Assembly (NCBI GenBank): GCA_003213555.1 | Contig: QCMS01000001.1 | Location: 1-64,000 of the forward strand | Length of the DNA stretch: 64,000 bases | From: Pelagibacteraceae bacterium AG-422-I02 | GTDB taxonomy: Bacteria; Pseudomonadota; Alphaproteobacteria; Pelagibacterales; Pelagibacteraceae | Reading direction: 5' to 3' | Shown here: positions 1 through 8,581 of the stretch, one piece after another | Layout of the letters: every line of letters starts with the position of its first letter | Numbering within the stretch: the stretch's first letter is position 1 | Notes under the pieces: model-generated | The model's input: only the letters and a program-made list of their open reading frames with translations | Databases searched by the model: none | What the model was told of the DNA's origin: nothing | Made by a program: the position numbers and the translations under genes

Positions 1-1
1 A

Positions 2-1609
2 AGGCCTCTCAGGGCAATTTTTGCAAGCTATAACAATAAAAAATTATCATTTAACTATGAACACCTTGATGCGACAGATGAAATAATTATAGAACAAGAT
101 TTAAATGTAAAAACTAAAAAAATAAAAGATTTTAAAGATTATTTAAACTTTTTAAAAAGCAATAAAATAACAGTAGACCATAAGGAAAGAGAAGAAATTA
201 TTCTTAAAAAAATCAGTTCATTTTCTCAATCTAAACAATACAAAGAAAAATTAAATACAAAGCTTTTAGAAGAGGTCGTTAATATTGTAGAGGATCCCAA
301 TTTACTTCATGTTAATTTTAATAAAGATTATTTAGAAATACCCAAAGAAATTATAATATCTACTTTAGAGAAACATCAAAGATATTTTCCAATTTTTGAT
401 AGTAGAGATAAACTAACTAATTATTTTTTTGTTATAGCAAACAAAAAAGATGAAAAAAAATTGATAACACAGGGAAATAAAAGGGTTGTTGAAGCAAGAT
501 TAGCGGATGCCAAATTTTTCTGGGATAAAGATAGATCTAAAAATTTGATTAAACAAATAGCTAACCTGAAATCAGTTACTTTCTATGAAAAGCTAGGAAC
601 TATTTATGACAAAACACAGAGACTAAGAAAATTGGCCGGTCTTTTGTCAGATGACTTAAATATTAATAAAGAAAAAGTTCAAGTAGCAGCTTCAATTTCT
701 AAATCTGATTTATGTTCAGACTTAGTTGGTGAATATCCAGAGCTTCAGGGTGTTATGGGAAAATATTTTGCGTTGGCACAAGGTTTTGAAGAAGATGTAG
801 CGAATTCGGTAAGTGATCATTATTTACCAGTAGGTCTAACATCAGTATTACCCAAGAAACCTTTTAGCTACTCCATTTCAATTGTAGATAAGATAGATAC
901 CTTAGTTGGTTTTTTTGTTATTGATGAAAAACCTACAAGTTCAAAAGATCCTTTTGCTTTAAGACGAGCTGCGATTGGATTACTTAGAATAATAATTGAA
1001 AATAAATTATCATTTAAACTTAGAGATTTAATCAGTTACGCTATAAGACTTTATCATGAACAAGGCGTTGAAATTAAAAATGAAAAATCTGAACAACAAG
1101 TTCTAGAATTTATAAAGGAAAGAATGCGAAACGTATTAAAATTGAAAAATATTAAAACCGATGTTATTGAAGCATCAATCAGTTCTCATGCTGGAGATAA
1201 TTTTCTGGCACTTTATGCAAAAACACTTTTAATGAATAAATATAAAAATAAAGGTATTGGACTAAATGCAATCAGCTCGTACAAAAGAGCGTCAAATATT
1301 TTAGATAAAGCTGGAAAGAGAATCACTGGTAGACCCGATGCTGTATTATTTAGAAAAGATGAAGAAAAAATACTTCATGAAAAAATAAATGAGATTCGGA
1401 AAGCTTTCACAGTTAAAGATGACAATAAGGACTACGAAAGCTTGTTGATAAAGCTTTCTAACACGAAAGAATCTACCGATAATTTTTTTGACAATGTCGT
1501 AGTAAATGATGAAAATCAAGATATTAAAAATAATCGATTAGAGCTGTTAAAAATGTTTTGTAATACTTTTGATAACTTTATTGATTTTTCAAAATTAGAG
1601 GGTCTGTAA
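2..1609 (+). CDS. glyS: glycine--tRNA ligase beta subunit (3' part)
   Basis: Beta subunit of the heterotetrameric bacterial glycyl-tRNA synthetase, which charges tRNA-Gly in the cytoplasm. The reading frame is open from base 2, so the gene is cut by the left edge; the ORF-track start (a TTG at 461) is internal. Upstream of it I can read RPLRAI, then EKHQRYFPIFD and GNKRVVEARLADAKFFW, which match the conserved GlyS core. The C-terminal half includes the FALRRAAIGLLRII motif and an anticodon-binding-like tail. It ends one base into ppdK (shared A in taATG), suggesting coupled translation. The alpha subunit glyQ is expected just upstream, outside the window. Confidence 0.95.
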   Translation, partial: RPLRAIFASYNNKKLSFNYEHLDATDEIIIEQDLNVKTKKIKDFKDYLNFLKSNKITVDHKEREEIILKKISSFSQSKQYKEKLNTKLLEEVVNIVEDPNLLHVNFNKDYLEIPKEIIISTLEKHQRYFPIFDSRDKLTNYFFVIANKKDEKKLITQGNKRVVEARLADAKFFWDKDRSKNLIKQIANLKSVTFYEKLGTIYDKTQRLRKLAGLLSDDLNINKEKVQVAASISKSDLCSDLVGEYPELQGVMGKYFALAQGFEEDVANSVSDHYLPVGLTSVLPKKPFSYSISIVDKIDTLVGFFVIDEKPTSSKDPFALRRAAIGLLRIIIENKLSFKLRDLISYAIRLYHEQGVEIKNEKSEQQVLEFIKERMRNVLKLKNIKTDVIEASISSHAGDNFLALYAKTLLMNKYKNKGIGLNAISSYKRASNILDKAGKRITGRPDAVLFRKDEEKILHEKINEIRKAFTVKDDNKDYESLLIKLSNTKESTDNFFDNVVVNDENQDIKNNRLELLKMFCNTFDNFIDFSKLEGL

Positions 1610-4269
1610 TGGCAAAAGTTGTATTTAGCTTTGATGATAAATCTGCCAAAAAGCTAAAAAATAAAAAAAATATTTTGGGTGGAAAGGGAGCAAACCTTGG
1701 TGAGATGGGTAGATTAGGTTTACCCGTTCCTCCAGGATTTACTATTACTACAGATGTTTGTGATCTATTTTACAAAAATAAAAAAAAATTACCAAAAAAA
1801 GTAATACAAAATATTGAGTCAGAGTTAAAGGTTATTGAAAAGAAAACTAAAAAGAAATTCGGTGATCTAAAAAATCCATTACTGGTATCAGTTAGATCAG
1901 GGGCTAGAATTTCAATGCCTGGCATGATGGACACAATTTTAAATCTTGGTCTTAATGATAAAACAGTTGAGTCATTAAAAAAGAAAACATCTAACGGAAG
2001 GTTTGCTAAAGATAGCTATAGAAGATTTATACAAATGTATAGCAATGTAGTCTTGGGTGTAGAAGGGCATTTGTTTGAAGAACTTATTGATAATTACAAG
2101 TTAACCAAAGGAGTTTTGCTAGACACAGATTTAGATGAGAGTGATTGGGATGGTTTAATTATTAATTTCAAAGAGTTAGTAAAAAAAGAAAGAAAAATTA
2201 ATTTTCCTCAAGATGTCAAAGAGCAATTACTAGGAGCAATCAATGCTGTATTTTTGTCTTGGGATAGTCAAAGAGCAAAAACTTATAGAAAATTAAATCA
2301 AATTCCAAACCACTGGGGAACAGCTGTAAATGTTCAAGCTATGGTTTTTGGAAATATGGGCGATGATTGCTCAACTGGTGTTGCCTTTACTAGAAATCCT
2401 TCAACAGGAGAAAATTCTTTTTTTGGAGAATTTTTAATAAACGCGCAGGGTGAAGATGTTGTAGCAGGCACAAGAACTCCTCAATATATCACCAAAAAAG
2501 CAAAACAAGACTCTGGATCAAAAGATCCATCAATGGAAGAGGCCATGCCTAAAGTTTATAAAGAACTTGCGAAGGTATTTCTTAAGTTAGAAAAGCATTA
2601 TAAAGATATGCAAGATATTGAGTTTACAGTAGAGAACAATAAACTTTGGATGCTACAAACAAGATCTGGAAAAAGAACAGCCAAAGCTGCGATTAAAATT
2701 GCAGTGGATATGGTAAAAGAAAAATTAATTTCAAAAAAAGAAGCAATAAAAAGAATTGATCCAAATACTTTGGATACTTTATTACATCCTACTTTGGACG
2801 ATACAGTTAAGAAGGAAGTAATTGCTTTGGGTTTACCTGCATCACCAGGAGCTGCAAGTGGTAAAGTTGTTTTTACTGCTGATGAAGCAGAAAAATTGAA
2901 CGGAATGATGCAAGACACAATATTAGTGAGGCTAGAAACTTCACCAGAGGATATACATGGTATGCATGCAGCTAAAGGTATTCTTACCGCTAGAGGAGGA
3001 ATGACAAGCCATGCTGCAGTAGTAGCAAGAGGAATGGGAAGACCATGTGTTTCTGGCTCAAGTGAAATAACAATCGATTACGAATTAAAACAATTCAAAG
3101 CTGGGGAAGTAATAATTAAAGAGGGAGATATTATTACTATAGATGGTGGCAGCGGAAAAGTAATGAAAGGGTTAGTCCCTACTGTTCAACCAGAAATTTC
3201 TGGATACTTCTCTAAAATAATGAAATGGGCTGATGAGTTTAGGAAATTAAAAGTAAGAACAAATGCTGAAACAGAAGCAGATAGTAAAACAGCTAGAGAG
3301 TTTGGTGCTGAAGGAATTGGTTTATGTAGAACTGAGCACATGTTCTTTGATGAAGAGAGAATTCTATCTGTTAGACAAATGATTTTGTCTAAATCAAAAG
3401 AAGACAGAAATAGCGCTCTAGATAAACTTCTACCTCATCAAAAAGAGGACTTTAAAAAAATATTTAAAGTTATGTCAGGTTTACCAGTTACAGTAAGATT
3501 ATTAGATCCACCACTTCATGAGTTTTTACCAAAAGCTGACAAAGACATAGAGGAAGTAGCAAGATCTTTAAATTTATCTGCAAAAGAAGTTAAAGACAGA
3601 ATTGCAGAGCTCCATGAGGAAAATCCTATGCTTGGACATAGAGGATGTAGACTTGGTATTTCTTTTCCTGAGATTTATGAGATGCAGTGTAGAGCAATAT
3701 TTGAATCTATAGTTGAATTAAAAAAACAAAAAGTAAAAGCAGCTTTTGTAGAAATAATGATACCTTTAGTATCCACTGATTCTGAATTAAAAATTTTAAG
3801 AGCTTTAGTTAATAAAATTGCCAAAGAAATAGAAAAAGAAAATAAATTAAAACTTGAATATATGGTGGGTACTATGATTGAATTACCGCGTGCCGCATTA
3901 CAAGCGAAGTCTATTTCAAAATATGCTGATTTCTTTAGCTTTGGAACTAATGATTTAACTCAAACGACTTTAGGAATAAGTCGAGACGACTCAGGAAAAT
4001 TTTTAAACGATTATATTGATAATAAAATTTTTGATGTAGATCCATTTGTTAGTATTGATCAAAATGGAGTAGGTGAGCTAGTTGAAATAGCATCTTCAAG
4101 AGGCAGAAAGACAAATAAAAATATTAAGTTAGGGATATGTGGTGAACACGGTGGTGATCCAAAGAGTATTGAATTTTGTTCTAGAACGGGACTAAACTAT
4201 GTTTCCTGCTCTCCATTCAGAGTGCCAGTTGCGCGATTAGCAGCAGCTCAAGCAGAACTATCTAAATAA
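1609..4269 (+). CDS. ppdK: pyruvate, phosphate dikinase
   Basis: Interconverts pyruvate + ATP + Pi and PEP + AMP + PPi in the cytosol. At 886 aa it has the normal full length. Visible domains: N-terminal ATP-grasp (GGKGANLGEM near residue 24; SVRSGARISMPGMMDTILNLG), the central swivelling phosphohistidine domain with the TARGGMTSHAAV motif (His468), and a C-terminal TIM-barrel PEP/pyruvate domain with the catalytic Cys in LGICGEHGGDP (Cys844). It overlaps the glyS stop by one base and its 3' end overlaps nadC tail to tail by 12 bases. In a streamlined heterotroph it probably serves gluconeogenesis or PPi recycling; the direction cannot be read from sequence. Confidence 0.97.
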   Translation: MAKVVFSFDDKSAKKLKNKKNILGGKGANLGEMGRLGLPVPPGFTITTDVCDLFYKNKKKLPKKVIQNIESELKVIEKKTKKKFGDLKNPLLVSVRSGARISMPGMMDTILNLGLNDKTVESLKKKTSNGRFAKDSYRRFIQMYSNVVLGVEGHLFEELIDNYKLTKGVLLDTDLDESDWDGLIINFKELVKKERKINFPQDVKEQLLGAINAVFLSWDSQRAKTYRKLNQIPNHWGTAVNVQAMVFGNMGDDCSTGVAFTRNPSTGENSFFGEFLINAQGEDVVAGTRTPQYITKKAKQDSGSKDPSMEEAMPKVYKELAKVFLKLEKHYKDMQDIEFTVENNKLWMLQTRSGKRTAKAAIKIAVDMVKEKLISKKEAIKRIDPNTLDTLLHPTLDDTVKKEVIALGLPASPGAASGKVVFTADEAEKLNGMMQDTILVRLETSPEDIHGMHAAKGILTARGGMTSHAAVVARGMGRPCVSGSSEITIDYELKQFKAGEVIIKEGDIITIDGGSGKVMKGLVPTVQPEISGYFSKIMKWADEFRKLKVRTNAETEADSKTAREFGAEGIGLCRTEHMFFDEERILSVRQMILSKSKEDRNSALDKLLPHQKEDFKKIFKVMSGLPVTVRLLDPPLHEFLPKADKDIEEVARSLNLSAKEVKDRIAELHEENPMLGHRGCRLGISFPEIYEMQCRAIFESIVELKKQKVKAAFVEIMIPLVSTDSELKILRALVNKIAKEIEKENKLKLEYMVGTMIELPRAALQAKSISKYADFFSFGTNDLTQTTLGISRDDSGKFLNDYIDNKIFDVDPFVSIDQNGVGELVEIASSRGRKTNKNIKLGICGEHGGDPKSIEFCSRTGLNYVSCSPFRVPVARLAAAQAELSK

Positions 4270-5103
4270 TAAAGTTGAGTCAAATGATTTAGCGCTATGG
4301 GTAATTGCTCCTACTGAAATTCTATCTATCCCCGTTTTTGATATTTGTTTGATATTTTTTAAAGTAGCATTACCAGAGTACTCTGTTTGATACTTGTTTT
4401 TACAAAGCTTAATACATTTTTTTAATTGTGAAGAGTTCATATTATCAAATAGTATTCTTTTAAATTTTAAACCTAAAATCTGTTTGAGTTGATTGATGTT
4501 TTCTATTTCAACAGTAATAATTTTTTTTGTTTTAATAGCTTTTTTAATTAAACTGCTAAGACTTTTAGATGCACTAATATGATTATCTTTGATAAGAATT
4601 TCATCGCTTAAATTGTATCTATGATTATACCCTCCGCCTTTTTTAACCGCATATTTTTGAAGTGTTCTTAAATTCGGTGTTGTTTTTCTAGTGCAACAGA
4701 TCTTTGTTTTTTTACTAATCTTTTTTACGAATTGATTGGTAATTGTTGCTATACCTGAGGCATGATTAAGAAAATTTAAAGCAGTTCTTTCAGCTGATAA
4801 GATAGTTTTTGTCATAGCTTTTATTTCAGCAATCACCTTGTTCTTTTTAATTTTTTTTCCATCAGAGACTTTTTTGATAAAGACTGTTTCTCTTCCAATT
4901 AATTTAAAGGCTGCTTTGCAGAACTCTAATCCAGCAACTATTCCATCTTGTTTAGCTATTATCCTAGCTTTAATAATTTTATTTTTTGATTTTATGAGGT
5001 TAGTAGTTATGTCACCTCTAGGTCTTAGGTCTTCCTCCAAAGCCATTTCTACTACTGATTTGATATAAAATTTATTTAATTTTTGCACTGATCTAACGAC
5101 CAA
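4258..5103 (-). CDS. nadC: nicotinate-nucleotide pyrophosphorylase (quinolinate phosphoribosyltransferase)
   Basis: Converts quinolinate and PRPP to nicotinate mononucleotide, the third step of de novo NAD synthesis. The 281-aa length is typical. Diagnostic segments are EEDLRPRGDITT near the N-terminus, CTRKTTPNLRTLQKYAVKKGGGYNHRYNLSD in the middle (substrate-binding Arg/Lys/His) and LFDNM / ISVGAITHSAKSFD near the C-terminus. It starts 11 bases inside the nadA 3' end on the same strand, so the two are co-transcribed and probably translationally coupled. Its 3' end converges on ppdK. Confidence 0.96.
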   Translation of the reverse strand: MVVRSVQKLNKFYIKSVVEMALEEDLRPRGDITTNLIKSKNKIIKARIIAKQDGIVAGLEFCKAAFKLIGRETVFIKKVSDGKKIKKNKVIAEIKAMTKTILSAERTALNFLNHASGIATITNQFVKKISKKTKICCTRKTTPNLRTLQKYAVKKGGGYNHRYNLSDEILIKDNHISASKSLSSLIKKAIKTKKIITVEIENINQLKQILGLKFKRILFDNMNSSQLKKCIKLCKNKYQTEYSGNATLKNIKQISKTGIDRISVGAITHSAKSFDSTLLFR

Positions 5104-6082
5104 TTTCAGTCATTCTTTGTACAGATTGTCTTGCTGCTTTAGCCATTTTTTCTTCAATGAAAATTTCATTCTTTTCACTCTCTAAACAATCAAGAATTTT
5201 TTGTAAGGTAATTTTTTTCATGTAAGGACAAAGATTGCATGGCTTAATAAATTCAACATTAGGATTATCTGCTTGAACATTATCACTCATCGAACATTCA
5301 GTAACCAACATAACTTTTTTTGGTTGATTTTTCTTAACATAATCAATCATGCCTCCAGTCGAACCAGCAAAATCACAAGCATCTAAAACATCGCTTGGGC
5401 ATTCAGGGTGACCTATAACTTTAATTCCGGGGTTTGCTTTTCTGATATCTTGAATTTCTTTTGGAGAAAATTGTTCATGTACGATACAAGAGCCTTTCCA
5501 AGAAATAATTTTAACTTTAGTTTGTTTAGCCACATAATTTGCTAAATGTTGGTCAGGCAAGAATATTACTTTATCAGTATTTAATGACTCAACTACTTTA
5601 ACTGCGTTAGCAGAAGTACAACATACATCAGTTTCAGCTTTCACATCAGCAGAAGTGTTTACATACGATACGACTGGAACACCTGGATATTGTTTTTTTA
5701 ATAATCTTACATCTTCGCCCGTCAATGAGGCAGCAAGTGAACATCCTGCATCCATATCAGGGATCAGTACTTTTTTATCCGGACTCATTAATTTTGCTGT
5801 CTCAGCCATAAAATGAACTCCGCAAAGAACTATTATATCAGCAGAAGTTTTTGCAGCTTCAACTGCGAGAGCTAATGAGTCAGCTGCAATGTCAGAAACT
5901 CCATGGTATATTTCTGGTGTTTGATAATTATGGGCAAGAATTACAGCGTTTTTTTCTTTTTTTAATTTATTAATTTTCTCTATTAGAGGTGCATGCACTT
6001 TCCACTCTATTTCAGGAACGTGTTTGGAGATCTTTTTATAAATCTCAGAAGAGCTTCTATTAAACTGTTCTTGTGCAGACAT
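5093..6082 (-). CDS. nadA: quinolinate synthase A
   Basis: Condenses iminoaspartate with dihydroxyacetone phosphate to give quinolinate using an oxygen-sensitive [4Fe-4S] cluster. The 329-aa protein carries the three cluster-cysteine contexts of the family: CGVHFMAETAK (Cys87), GHPECP and a C-terminal CNLCPYM. AHNYQTPEIY near residue 50 is the conserved substrate loop. It is first of a two-gene nadA-nadC unit on the minus strand. The usual partner L-aspartate oxidase (nadB) is not next to it; an aspartate oxidase or dehydrogenase must lie elsewhere if the pathway is complete. Confidence 0.96.
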   Translation of the reverse strand: MSAQEQFNRSSSEIYKKISKHVPEIEWKVHAPLIEKINKLKKEKNAVILAHNYQTPEIYHGVSDIAADSLALAVEAAKTSADIIVLCGVHFMAETAKLMSPDKKVLIPDMDAGCSLAASLTGEDVRLLKKQYPGVPVVSYVNTSADVKAETDVCCTSANAVKVVESLNTDKVIFLPDQHLANYVAKQTKVKIISWKGSCIVHEQFSPKEIQDIRKANPGIKVIGHPECPSDVLDACDFAGSTGGMIDYVKKNQPKKVMLVTECSMSDNVQADNPNVEFIKPCNLCPYMKKITLQKILDCLESEKNEIFIEEKMAKAARQSVQRMTEIGR

Positions 6083-6102
6083 ACTTATTCTAATCTATCA
6101 AC

Positions 6103-6131
6103 TTGAACTAATATTGTCATTCATTTATTGT
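6103..6131 (+). promoter_or_regulatory. possible promoter for tRNA-Leu
   Basis: TTGAAC (6103-6108) and TATTGT (6126-6131) are separated by 17 bases and sit about 15 bases before the first base of the tRNA. Each hexamer matches the sigma-70 consensus at four of six positions. In DNA this AT-rich such matches are frequent, so the call rests mainly on position. Confidence 0.3.
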
Positions 6132-6146
6132 CGCATTATTATTAAA

Positions 6147-6230
6147 GCGGTCGTGCTGAAATTGGTAGACAGGCACGCTTGAGGGGCGTGTGGGTTTCCC
6201 GTGAGAGTTCGAGTCTCTCCGACCGCACCA
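6147..6230 (+). tRNA. tRNA-Leu (anticodon GAG)
   Basis: Class II tRNA with an extra arm. The acceptor stem GCGGTCG pairs with CGACCGC; the anticodon stem CACGC/GCGTG encloses the loop TTGAGGG with anticodon GAG at 6181-6183. The T arm (GAGAGTTCGAGTCTCTC) is intact, the discriminator is A, and CCA is encoded in the DNA (6228-6230). The long variable arm and the D-loop with GG are as expected for leucine tRNA. It decodes CUC/CUU codons. It lies between divergently oriented nadA and the ygfZ tail. Confidence 0.97.
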
Positions 6231-6242
6231 AAAAGCTTATTT

Positions 6243-6362
6243 ATGATTGAATATTTAAAAAAAAATAAACGAATAGTGCTTATAATTTTAGTTATAGCTT
6301 TTATTGAATTGAGCGGGTATGGGATCTTAGCTTCTCTTTCAAGATTATTAAACGCTCTTTAA
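6243..6362 (+). CDS. possible 39-aa hydrophobic micro-protein
   Basis: A short ATG-initiated frame starting 13 bases after the tRNA CCA end. It reads a short basic N-terminus (MIEYLKKNKR), a hydrophobic stretch (IVLIILVIAFIEL) and a short tail ending in SLSRLLNAL. This looks like a single-pass membrane peptide. It overlaps the ygfZ 3' end by 15 bases on the opposite strand. There is no clear Shine-Dalgarno sequence. I do not recognise a family. In AT-rich DNA chance frames of this size are common, but the charge-then-hydrophobic layout is gene-like. Confidence 0.35.
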   Translation: MIEYLKKNKRIVLIILVIAFIELSGYGILASLSRLLNAL

Positions 6363-7229
6363 AATTCTACATTTTTTGTTATTCACTAAAAGTTCTTTAT
6401 TTTCAAATTCTTCAACATTTGGATCAATTACTTTTAACAAACCAAATGGATAAGGTTGTTCAATAAGTATTTTACCTATTTTAGTTTTATTATAAAAAAT
6501 TTCCTCTCCTAAGTTTAATTTTTCGGTAGAAGAAATTGGCAATAATCTTCTTCTTAATTTTTCTTTTAATTTCATTCTAGCAGTGTTTTCTTGACCGATA
6601 TAGCAACCTTTTTTGAAATCTATTGCGTTAAGTTCCTCAAAGTTTGCCTCTAATCCAAACAATTGATCTTTTAAATTTTCAATACCTTTTATTGGAATTC
6701 CTAAAGAATGTGCTTTTGCAAAATATGCATCAGGCTTTATTATCTTTAAGTTTAATTTTTTAATCGTGAGGTGTAATTTTTCTAATGATGAGACGATTCT
6801 TGCTCCTAAATTTTTATTTCTAGGATCTAGAAAAAGAGGGCTACCCCTAAATTCTATTGTATCGCCAGTTTTATTTTCACTTTTTTGTATATCTAAAAAT
6901 TTTTCTGAGTTAATTAACCCAATTACATAATCGTTAGAAATATCTGATAATTCAATTTTTGATCTTAATTTATATTTTGATAAGTAATTTATAATTTCAT
7001 TTGTAAATTTATTGTCACAGTCTAATAAATAACCATTTTTTGATTGTATTAAAAAAAATTCAAATAAATATTTGCCTTGAGGCGTAAAAAGAGCTGAAAA
7101 TATTGAGGTAGATAAGTTTACTTTTTCAATATCATTTGTAATGATATTTTGCAGAAAATTTTTAACATCTTCACCTGTAATTAAGATTAATCCACGGTCC
7201 TCTAATAAAATAATTTGATCTTTATCCAT
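6348..7229 (-). CDS. ygfZ: YgfZ/GcvT-family folate-binding protein
   Basis: Homologue of E. coli YgfZ and mitochondrial IBA57, tetrahydrofolate-dependent helpers in assembly and repair of [4Fe-4S] proteins. The signature KGCYIGQE with the conserved Cys is present (in FKKGCYIGQENTARMK), in a GcvT-like fold: an N-terminal half with FLQNIITNDI and LFTPQGKYLF, and a C-terminal barrel. The 293-aa length fits the family. It stands alone on the minus strand and diverges from the dihydroorotase across 38 bases. NadA just upstream is one of several iron-sulphur enzymes it could serve; that link is inference. Confidence 0.88.
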   Translation of the reverse strand: MDKDQIILLEDRGLILITGEDVKNFLQNIITNDIEKVNLSTSIFSALFTPQGKYLFEFFLIQSKNGYLLDCDNKFTNEIINYLSKYKLRSKIELSDISNDYVIGLINSEKFLDIQKSENKTGDTIEFRGSPLFLDPRNKNLGARIVSSLEKLHLTIKKLNLKIIKPDAYFAKAHSLGIPIKGIENLKDQLFGLEANFEELNAIDFKKGCYIGQENTARMKLKEKLRRRLLPISSTEKLNLGEEIFYNKTKIGKILIEQPYPFGLLKVIDPNVEEFENKELLVNNKKCRILKSV

Positions 7230-7239
7230 ATTTGTAAAT

Positions 7240-7257
7240 ATATACTGTATAGTATAT
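7240..7257. promoter_or_regulatory. inverted repeat in the ygfZ/pyrC divergent promoter gap
   Basis: ATATACT-gtat-AGTATAT is a 7-bp-arm inverted repeat centred in the 38-base gap between two divergent start codons. It offers a -10-like hexamer in each direction (TATAGT on plus, TATACT on minus). It may be a symmetric bidirectional promoter or an operator. AT-rich palindromes arise easily by chance, so confidence is low. Confidence 0.3.
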
Positions 7258-7267
7258 TTTTTAAATC

Positions 7268-8581
7268 ATGTCTGATAATTTTAGTCTAATTATAAAAAAT
7301 GGTTCTTGCTACATAGGTGGCAAGCTCACAAAAACAGATATTGGTTTATCAGGCAACAAGATTAAAAAGATTGGCAAAATCGAACTTAACAGCTCTAAAG
7401 TTTATGACGCTACACATAAAGTTGTTTTGCCAGGTATCATTGATACTCAAGTTCACTTTAGAGAGCCAGGATCGACTGATGCAGAAGATTTAGAAAGTGG
7501 AAGTAGAGCTGCGGTGTTAGGCGGAGTAACCTCTTTATTTGAAATGCCTAACACTAACCCTCCTACATCTAATTTGGTTGAGTTCGATAAAAAGTTACAA
7601 GCAGCTAAAAATAGAATGCATAGTAATTATGCTTTTTATTTTGGAGCAACACCTGACAATACTAATCAACTTGCTAAACTAAAAGGTGTTGAAGGATGTT
7701 GTGGTGTTAAATTATTTGCGGGTTCATCAACAGGGAACTTATTAGTAGACAAAGAGGACGACATCGAAAAAGTAATTTCTAGTAGTGATAGAATCGTTTC
7801 TATTCACTCCGAAGATGAAGATATTATAAAACTTAGAAAAAAATTTATTAAAAAAGGAGATGTTCATTCACACGCCGAGTGGAGAAATGTAGAAGTTGCA
7901 ATGTCTTCTACTCGAAGGGTAGTTAAAATTGCAGAGCGATATAATAAAAAAATTCATGTCCTTCATGTTACGACGAGAGACGAAGTAGATTTTTTAGCTA
8001 TGCACAAAAAAAATGTTACTTTCGAAACTACACCTCAGCATTTAACTATGTACGCACCAGATTGTTACGACAAACTTGGAACTTATGCTCAAATGAATCC
8101 TCCTTTAAGAGCTAAAGAACATTATGATCGTTTATGGTTAGCAATTAAGAATAATATAGTCGATGTGCTAGGTTCCGACCATGCCCCACACTTAAAAGAA
8201 AATAAAGACAAAGAATATCCAAATTCCCCTTCAGGTATGCCAGGAGTTCAAACTATTTTTCCAGTTATGCTGGATCATGTAAATAATGGAAAACTAACAC
8301 TGCAACAACTGATAAACCTAATGTGTGAAAATCCTTGTAAAATTTTTGGGATTAAAAATAAGGGATATCTAAAAGAGGGTTACGACGCAGATTTAACAAT
8401 TGCTGATATTAATAAAGAGGTTGTTATCAAAAATGAGATGATAGCAAGTAAATGTAAATGGACACCTTTTAATAATCATAAAGTAAAAGGATTCCCTGTA
8501 GCTACAATCGTAAATGGTCATTTGGTAATGTCTGATGGTAAAGTGATTGCGGAGTCTAAAGGAACACCGTTAAAGTTTTAA
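7268..8581 (+). CDS. pyrC: dihydroorotase (class I type)
   Basis: Amidohydrolase-family enzyme predicted to close N-carbamoyl-aspartate to dihydroorotate in pyrimidine synthesis. The 437-aa length and the motifs VLPGIIDTQVHFREPG, EMPNTNPPT, GVKLFAGSSTGNL (candidate carboxylated Lys), HVLHVTT and VLGSDHAPH (metal-binding Asp) fit class I dihydroorotases. The usual HxH metal motif reads QVH here: the first His is Gln, while the other metal ligands appear intact. Some alphaproteobacterial relatives seem to share this. Hydantoinase or allantoinase activity cannot be excluded by sequence, but dihydroorotase is the best fit. The 3' end overlaps the prpE tail by 12 bases. Confidence 0.85.
   Translation: MSDNFSLIIKNGSCYIGGKLTKTDIGLSGNKIKKIGKIELNSSKVYDATHKVVLPGIIDTQVHFREPGSTDAEDLESGSRAAVLGGVTSLFEMPNTNPPTSNLVEFDKKLQAAKNRMHSNYAFYFGATPDNTNQLAKLKGVEGCCGVKLFAGSSTGNLLVDKEDDIEKVISSSDRIVSIHSEDEDIIKLRKKFIKKGDVHSHAEWRNVEVAMSSTRRVVKIAERYNKKIHVLHVTTRDEVDFLAMHKKNVTFETTPQHLTMYAPDCYDKLGTYAQMNPPLRAKEHYDRLWLAIKNNIVDVLGSDHAPHLKENKDKEYPNSPSGMPGVQTIFPVMLDHVNNGKLTLQQLINLMCENPCKIFGIKNKGYLKEGYDADLTIADINKEVVIKNEMIASKCKWTPFNNHKVKGFPVATIVNGHLVMSDGKVIAESKGTPLKF

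Noticed and set aside
1-460. Non-coding start of the window
   Set aside because: The frame used by glyS is open from base 2 and encodes conserved GlyS sequence, so it is coding.
2598-2918. 106-aa minus-strand ORF inside ppdK
   Set aside because: Lies entirely within a strongly conserved gene on the other strand and shows no family motif; a shadow frame.
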